In this document: piece by piece, positions 56,901 through 64,000 of the stretch
Position numbering within the stretch: the stretch's first letter is position 1
Layout of the letters: every line of letters begins with the position of its first letter
Assembly: GCA_030549335.1 (NCBI GenBank)
Contig: CM060188.1
Span: forward strand, 67,858,696-67,922,695
Reading direction: 5' to 3'
Length of the DNA stretch: 64,000 nucleotides
Source of the DNA: Pontederia crassipes
Lineage: Eukaryota; Streptophyta; Magnoliopsida; Commelinales; Pontederiaceae
Position numbers and translations under genes: made by a program
The notes under the pieces: model-generated
Database searches by the model: none
Told to the model about the DNA's origin: nothing
The model's input: the letters and a program-made list of their open reading frames with translations, nothing else

Positions 56901-59900
56901 TCGTGCATGTTGATGCATGGTGAGATGATTGGGAGGAAAACTGAACTCGGGCGAAAGCTTTTCGGGGGTGCGAAAATTCGTGCGTGCGCCTTTTCGCACA
57001 TTTTACTCTTGTTTTCAGCCAAAAAGGTCCAAAGATGCTAAATTTTCGACGTTGTCAAAAGATGCAAAATTTTCGACGCTTTCGTGCATGTTGATGTATG
57101 GGACGAAAAATTGGACTCGGACGAAAATTTTTTGGAGGTGCGAAAATTCGTGCACGCGGTTTTTCGCGCCTTTTACTCGTGTTTTCAGCCAAAAAGGTCA
57201 AAAGACGCGAAATTTTTTACCCTGTCAAAAAATGCAAAATTTTTTACGCTTTCGTTTATTTTGATGCATTGCAAGATGATTGGGACGAAAAAAAGGATTC
57301 GGGCAAAAATTTTTCGGAAGTGCAAAAATTCATGCGCGTGCCTTTTCGCGTCTTTTACTCTTAGTTTCAGCCAAGAAGGTCAAAAGTTGCAAAATTTTCG
57401 ACGCTTTCGTGCATGTTGATGCATGGTGAGATGATTGGGACAAAAAAATGGACTCGGGCGAAAATTTTTTGGCGGGTGCAAAATTTCGCGCGCGCGCCTT
57501 TTCGCGCCTTCTACTTGTGTTCTCAGCCAAGAATGTCAAAAGATGCAACATTTTCAATGATTTTGTGCATGCTGATGCATGGTGAGACGATTGGGATGAA
57601 AAAATGGACTCGGGCGAAAATTTTTTGGGGGTGCGAAAATACGTTGTTAAAAGATGCGGAATTTTCAACACTTTCGTGCATGTTGATGCATGGTGAGATG
57701 ATTGAGACGAAAAAATGGACACGAGTGAGTTTTCCGGGGGTGCGACAATTCATACGCGTGCCTTTATGCGCCTTTTACTCGTGTTTTCAGCCAAGAAGGT
57801 CAAAAGACGCAAAATTTTTGACGCTGTCAGAAGATGCAAAATTTTCGACGCTTTCGTGCATGATGATGCATGGTGAGATGGTTGGGATGAAAAAAAGGAC
57901 ACGGGTGAAAATTTTTCGATGGTGCAAAAATTCTCGTGCACGCCTTTTCGCGCCTATTACGCGTGTTCTCAAGCAAGAAGGCCGAAAGACGCGAAATTTT
58001 TTACGCTTTCGTGCATGTTGATGCATGGTGCGATGATTGGAACGAAAAATGGACTCGTGCAAAAATTTTTCGGCGGTGGAAAATTTGTGCGCGCACCGTT
58101 TTGCGCATTTTACGCGTGTTTTCAACCAAGAAGGTCAAAAAATGTGAAATTTTTTACGTTGTTAAGAGACGCGAAATTTTCGACGCTTTCATGCATGTTG
58201 ACCCATGGTGAGATGATTAGGACGCAAAATGTACTCGGGCGAAAATTTTTCAGGGGTGCGAAAATTCATGCGCGTGCCTTTTTTTCTTTTTTTCAACCAA
58301 GAAGGTCAACAGACCCGAATTTTTTTTCGTTGTCAAAAGATGCAAAATTTTCGACACTTTGGTGCATGTTGATGCATTGTGAGATGATTGAGACGAAAAA
58401 ATGGACATGAGCAAAAGTTTTACAGGGGTGCGATAATTCATGCGCGCGCCTTTATGCGCCTTTTACTCTTATTTTCAACCAAGAAGGTCAAAAGACGCAA
58501 AAAAAATTACACTGTCAAAAGATGTGAAATTTTCAACGCTTTCGTGCATGTTGATGCATGGTGATATGATTGGGACGAAAAAAAAGACACTGGTGAAAAT
58601 TCTTCGGGGGTGTAAAAATTCGCGCGCGTGTTTTTTCGTCCCTTTTACTCTTGTTGTCAGCCAAGAAGGTCAAAAGATGCGGAATTTTTTACGTTGCCAA
58701 AAGATGCAAAAAATTTTACGCTTTCGTGCATGTTGATGCATGGTGAAATTATTGGGACAAAAAAATGGACTCGGATGAAAATTTTCCGGGGTGCGAAAAT
58801 TCGCGCGCGCGACGTTTCCTGCCTTTTACGCGTGTTTTCAACCAAAAAGATCAAAAGACGCGAAATTTTTTACGTTGTCAAAAGATGCAAATTTTTTTAC
58901 GCTTTCGTGCATGTTGATGTATGGTGAGATGATTGAGACGAAAAAATGGACTCACGCGCGCTTGTTACACGTGTTCTCAACAAAAACGGACAAAAGACGC
59001 GAAATGTTTTACGCATTCATGTAAGTTGATGCATGATAGGATGATTGGGACGAAAAAATGGACTCGGACAAAAATTTTTCGGGGGTACGAAAATTCGGGC
59101 GTGCGCCTTTTAGCGTGTTCTCAACCAAGAAGGTCAAAAGACGTAAATTTTTTTATGCTTTCGTGCGTGTTGATGCATGGTGTGATGATAGGGACGAAAA
59201 ATAGACTCGGGCAAAAATTTTTCGGCGGTGCGAAAATTCACACGCGTGAAGGTCAAAAGACTTAAAATTTTTGACACTGTCAAAAGATGCGAAATTTTTG
59301 ACGCTTTCGTGCATGTTGATGCATAGTGAGAAGATTGGGACGAAAATAAGGACACAGGAAAAAATTTTTCGGGCGTGCGAAAATTCGCTCACGCGCCTTT
59401 TCGTGCCCGATACGCGTGTTCTAAACCAAGAAGGCCAAAAGACGTGAATTTTTTTACGCTTTCGTGCAAGTTGATGCATGATTAGATGATTGGGAAGAAA
59501 AAAATGGACTCGAACAAAAATTGTTCGGGGGTACGAAAATTCGGGCGCGCGTCTTTTCGCGCCTTTTACGCGTGTTCTCAACCAAGAAGGCCAAAAGACG
59601 CGAAATTTTTTACGCTTTCGTGTGTGCAAAAATTTATGTGCACATCTTTTTGCGCATTTTGTGCTTATTTTCAATCAAAAATGTCAAAAGACATGAAATT
59701 TTTTACACTGTCAAACGACGCAAAATTTTTTACGCTTTCGTGCATGTTGATGCATGGTGAGATGATTGGAACGAAAAAATGAACTCGGACGAAAATTATT
59801 CGGGGGTAAGAAAATTCGCGCGCGTCTTTTATTCTTATTTTTGGCCAAGAAGGTCAAAAGACGCAAAAATTTTTATCTTGTAAAAAGATGCAAAATTTTT

Positions 59901-62900
59901 TACACTTTCGTGCATGTTGATGCATGGTGAGATGATTGGGATAAAAAAATGGACACGAGCAAAAATTTTTCGAGGTGCGAAAATTCATGCGTGCGCCTTT
60001 TACTCATGTTTTCAGCCAAGAAGGTCAAAAGACGCAAAATTTTTTACGCTGTGAGAAAGATGCAAAATTTTTACGTTTTTGTGCAAGTCGATGCATGGTG
60101 AAATGATTGGGACGAAAAAAAGGACATAGGTGAAAATTTTTCGGGGGTGCGAAAATTTGCGCTCACGTCTTTTCGCGCCTGTTACGCGTGTTCTCAATCA
60201 AGAAGGCCGAAATACGTGAAATTTTTGACGTTATCGTGCAAGTTGGTGCATGGTGAGATGATTGAGACGAAAAAATAGACTTGGGCAGAAATTTTTCGAG
60301 GGTACGAAAATTCGAACGCGTGTCTTTTCGCGCCTTTTACGCGTGTTTTCAACCAAGAAGGTCAAAAGATGCAAAATTTTCTATGCTTTCGCGTGTATTG
60401 ATGCATGGTGAGATGATTGGAATGAAAAATGGACGCGGGTAAAAATTTTTGGCGGTTGGGAAAATTTTTTGGCGAAAAATGGACTCGCCTTGTTGCGCAT
60501 TTTACACGTGTTTTCAACCAAGAAGAACAAAAGACGCGAAATTTTTGATGGTGTCAGCAAACGCGAAATTTTTTTACTCTTCGTGCATGTTGATAAAGGT
60601 GAGATGATTAGGGCAAAAAAATGGACTCGGCGAAAATTTTTCTGGGGTGCGAAAATTCATGCGCGCGCCTTTTACTCTTATTTTTGGCCAAGAAGGTCAA
60701 AAGACGCGAAATATTTTATGTTGTAAAAAGATGCGAAATTTTCGACACTTTCATGCATGTTGATGCATGGTGAGATGATTGGAATGAAAAAAGAGACGTG
60801 AGCGAAAATTTTTTTGGGGTGCAAAAATTCATGCACGCGCAATTACGCGTCTTTTACTCGTGTTTTCAGCCAAGAAAGTCAAAAGACGCAAAATTTTTTA
60901 CGCTGTGAAAAAATGCAAAATTTTTTACGCTTTCGTGCATGTTGAAGCATGGTGAGATGATTGAGACAAAAAAATGGACTTGGGCATTTCCAGTGGTACG
61001 AAATTTCACGCGCGCGGCATTTCCTGCCTTTTACGTGTTTTTTCAACCAAAACGATCAAAAGACGCAAAATTTTTTACGCTATCAAAATATGCAAAATTT
61101 TTTACGTTTTCGTGCATGTTGATGCTTGGTGAGATGATTGGGACGAAAAATGGACTCGGACGAAAAATTTCAAGGGATGCGAAAATTCATCCGCGTTCTT
61201 TTCGGGCCTTTTACTCTTGTTTTCAACCAAGAAATCAGAAGGCGCGAAATTTTTGACGCTGTCAAAAGATGCAAAATTTACGACGCTTTTGTGCATGTTG
61301 ATGCATGGTGAGATGATTGGGACGAAAAAATGGACTCGGGCAAAAAATTTTCTTGGGTGCGAAAATTCGCCCGCGTGCCTTTTCATGCCATTTACTCGTG
61401 TTTTCAGCGAAGAAGATCAAAAGACGCGAAATTTTTGACGCTGTGAAAAGATGCAAAATTTTTTACGCTTTCGTGCATGTTGATGCATGGTGAGATGATA
61501 GGGACAAAAAAAAGGACTCAGGCGAAAATTTTCCGACGGGTACGAAAATTCGCGCACACACCTTTTCTCGTCTTTTACGCATGTTTTCAACCATGAAGGC
61601 CAAAAGATGCGAAAGTTTTGACTCTTTCATACATGTTGATGCATGGTAAAATGATTGGGACGAAAATATGGACTCGGGTGAAAAATTTTCCAAGCTGCGA
61701 AAATTCATGCGCGCGGCTTTTCCCGCTTTTACGCGTGTTTTCAACCAAGATAGTCAAAAGACACAAAATTTTTTACTGTCAAAAGACGCAAAATTTTCAA
61801 CGCTTTTGTGCATGTTGATGTAAGTTGAGATGATTGTGACGAAAAAATGTACTTGGACGAAAATTTTCCGAGGGTGCGAAAACTCGTGCGCGCCTTTTCG
61901 CGCCTTTTACGTGTGTTCTCAACGAAGAAGGCCAAACGACGCGAAATTTTCGACGCTTTCATGCATGTTGATGCATGGTGAGATGATCCGGACAAAAATT
62001 TGCGCGCGCGCCTTTTTTGCGCATTTTATGCGTGTTTACATCCAAGAAGGTCAAAAGACACGAAATTTTCGACGCTGTCAAAAGATGCAAAATTTTTTAC
62101 GCTTTCGTGCATGTTGATGCATGGTGAGATGATTGGGACGAAAAAATGAACTCGTTCGAAAATTTTTCGGGGGTACGAAAATTTGTGTGCGCGCCTTTTC
62201 CTAGCTTTTACGGCTATTTTCGACCAAGAAGGCCAAAAGACGTGAAATATTTGACGCTTTTGTGCATGTTGATGCATGGTGAAATGATTGGGACAAATTA
62301 TAGACTCGGGAGAAAATTTACGGGTGGTGCGAAAATTTGCGCGCGCGGCTTTTCGCGGCTTTTACTCCTTTCTTCAACCAAGAAGGCCAAAGGATGTGAA
62401 AATTTTGACACTTTCGTATACGTTGATTCAAGGTGATATTATTGGGACGAAATAATGGACTCGGGCGAAAATTCGCGCACGCGCCTTTTCACGATTTTCA
62501 TGCATGTTTTCAACCAAGAAGCCCAAAAGCCGCGAAATTTTGGATACTTTCATGCATGTTGATAGATGGTGAGATGATTGTGACGAAAAAATGGACTCGG
62601 GCGAAAATTTTTCGAGGGTGCGAAAATTCACACGCGCCCCTTTCGCGACTTTTAAGCCTATTTTCAACTAGAAGGCCAAAAGATACGAAATTTTAGACGC
62701 TTTCGTGCATGTTGATGCATGGTGAGATGATTGAGATGAAAAAATGGACTCTGGCGAAAATTTTTTGGGAGTGTGAAAATTCGCGCGCCCGCCTTTTCGT
62801 GACTTTTACGCCTGTTTTCAACCAAGAAGGCCTAAATATGCAAAATTTTCGACACATTCGTGTATATTGATGCATGATGAGATGATTGGGACAAAAAATA

Positions 62901-63312
62901 GACTCGGAAGAAAATTTTCTGGGGAGCGAAAATTCGTGCGCACGCCTTTTCACAGCTTTTACACCTGTTTTCAACCAAGAAGGCCAAAACACGTGAAATT
63001 TTCGACGCTTTCGTGCATGTTGATGGATGGTGAGATGATTGGGGCGAAAAAATAAATTCGGGCGAAAATTTTTTTGGGGCGCGAATATTCGCGTGCGCGC
63101 CTTTCCGTGAATTTTACACCTATTTTTATCTTAGAAGGCCAAAAGATACGAAATTTTCGACGCTTTCGTGCATGTTGATGCATGGTTAGATGATTGGAGA
63201 CAAAAAAGGGACTCAGGAGAAAATTTTTCGGGATGCAAAAATTTGCGCGCGCACCTTTTTGCGGCTTTTACTCTGCTTTTAACCAAGAAGGCCAAAGAAC
63301 GCGAAATTTTCG
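50943..63312. repeat. Satellite 2 array, main block
   Basis: About 70 head-to-tail monomers. The long form carries an internal near-duplicate of about 28 bases (TCAAAAGACGCGAAATTTT then TCAAAAGATGCAAAATTTT), absent from the short form. Each monomer has a GCGAAAATTCGC dyad next to an alternating CG stretch. From about 62200 to 63312 nearly all monomers are short. Frames of 60-200 codons occur on both strands because 183 bp monomers keep frame and are stop-poor; they carry no domain and are not called as genes. Confidence 0.95.
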
Positions 63313-64000
63313 CCTTCTCAGTATATGCATATCATGCCATTTCTTTGTTATTTCTTTGTAAAGGCGGAAATTATTGTAGGCATCTAATCTCAATTCATCT
63401 AACTCGTTGAGCTGTAGTAATCGATTTCTAGAGGCTGCTTGGAAATCATAATTTAACATTTTAATTGCCCAAAAAGCCTTGTGTTCCAATTCCATAGGTA
63501 GGTGATAATGCTTGTCATAAATCAACTTGAATGGTGTTATTCCGATTGGTGTTTTGTACGCAGTCCGGTATGCCAACAGTGCTTCATTGAATTTCAAGCT
63601 CCAGTTCTTCCTAGTTATTGAGATCGTCTTCTCAAGAATCATTTTAATTTCTTTATTCGAAACTTCTGCTTGCCCGTTGGTTTAAGGGTGATATGCAGTA
63701 GAAATCCGATGTTTGACTCCATATTTAAGCAACAATTTCTCAAAACTCCGTTCTATGAAATGTGATCCTCCATCGCTGATAACCAGTCTGGGAACCTCAA
63801 ACCAGGAAGATTATATCTTTAAAGAGTTTGATAACCGACTTTGAGTCTGCTGAGATTATAGGGATTGCTTCAATCCACTTTGAGATATAATCAACTGCTA
63901 AAAGTATAAACTTGTATCCACATGAGGGAGGAAAGGGTCCCATGTGTAATCAACTTTCCATACATCAAATATTTCTATCTCAAGTATAGGCTGCTGGGGT
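63313..64000 (-). pseudogene. Second Athila-type integrase fragment, cut by satellite 2
   Basis: Close relative of 2007-2680, same orientation, running off the window. The minus-strand frame from 63642 has [38 protein letters not shown] and [20 protein letters not shown], the region after the integrase core. It ends at HDMHIL where satellite 2 begins, so the integrase C-terminal domain is missing. Upstream (63643-64000) are the GQAEVSN-type region and core pieces in other frames. It holds about nine codons (AASRNRLLQ region) that the left copy lacks. The open frame continues 15 or so codons into the satellite by chance. Confidence 0.88.

Noticed and set aside
48719..63312. Many open frames of 60-200 codons on both strands, e.g. 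57413-58021 (+) and 59153-59674 (-), reading like repeated proteins
   Set aside because: They follow the satellite 2 monomer and appear on both strands and in several frames. They reflect stop-poor, CpG-rich repeats. No domain, consistent start context or frame conservation across 182 bp monomers.
63268..63642. 124-codon frame joining integrase and satellite sequence, possible fusion gene
   Set aside because: The frame simply continues 15 or so codons into the satellite; the integrase part is a truncated fragment of a dead element.

Overview
This window is repeat-dominated plant nuclear DNA. The evidence is a set of plant retroelement lineages (Athila-type Ty3, a chromovirus-like Ty3 remnant, Sirevirus-like Ty1/copia, a LINE 3' end, a CACTA end) and two long satellite arrays. 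No intact host gene, rRNA, tRNA or CRISPR array was found. The most likely setting is heterochromatin of an angiosperm with a large genome; the species cannot be named from the sequence.

Layout: (1) 1-8349, a decayed Athila-type element on the minus strand: 5' LTR at 7236-8349, PBS, then broken gag, protease, RT, RNase H, integrase and the extra 3' ORF typical of the lineage. Its 3' LTR is not visible. (2) 8350-19621, satellite 1, an AT-rich monomer of about 148 bp, interrupted by a truncated LTR (13341-14282) and a complete solo LTR with ATATA target duplications (16614-18459). (3) 19622-26825, a Sirevirus-like element (LTR, PBS, gag, protease, integrase) split by a 3.34 kb LTR at 22592-25936. 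(4) 26826-32995, a GC-rich DUF4283-like pseudogene on the minus strand. It is split by a Sirevirus solo LTR (TSD GGTGT), which is itself split by a second copy of the 3.34 kb LTR (TSD GGCAA). (5) 33125-40847, a mosaic: an inverted piece of a 2 kb repeat, a chromovirus gag-protease remnant with an intron-like gap, a CACTA end, a Sirevirus 3' end with LTR, and a solo LTR with AATTT duplications. (6) 40853-48718, AT-rich spacer, CpG-rich duplicated segments, and tandem copies of a unit of about 1.95 kb, one holding a 5'-truncated LINE with 14 bp TSDs. (7) 48719-63312, satellite 2, a CpG-rich array with a 182 bp long monomer and a 152 bp short monomer. (8) 63313-64000, a second Athila-type fragment in the same orientation as the first, cut inside integrase by the satellite.

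The parts do not form a pathway. They record a history of insertion, LTR deletion, unequal exchange and satellite growth. Open frames in satellite 2 occur on both strands and follow the monomer, so they are not treated as genes. The most informative observations are the precisely datable nested insertions, the unusual remnant of one 3.34 kb LTR that still carries a piece of its primer-binding site, the two linked monomer classes of satellite 2, the candidate higher-order structure of satellite 1, and a CpG-rich palindromic motif shared by LTRs of different retroelement superfamilies.
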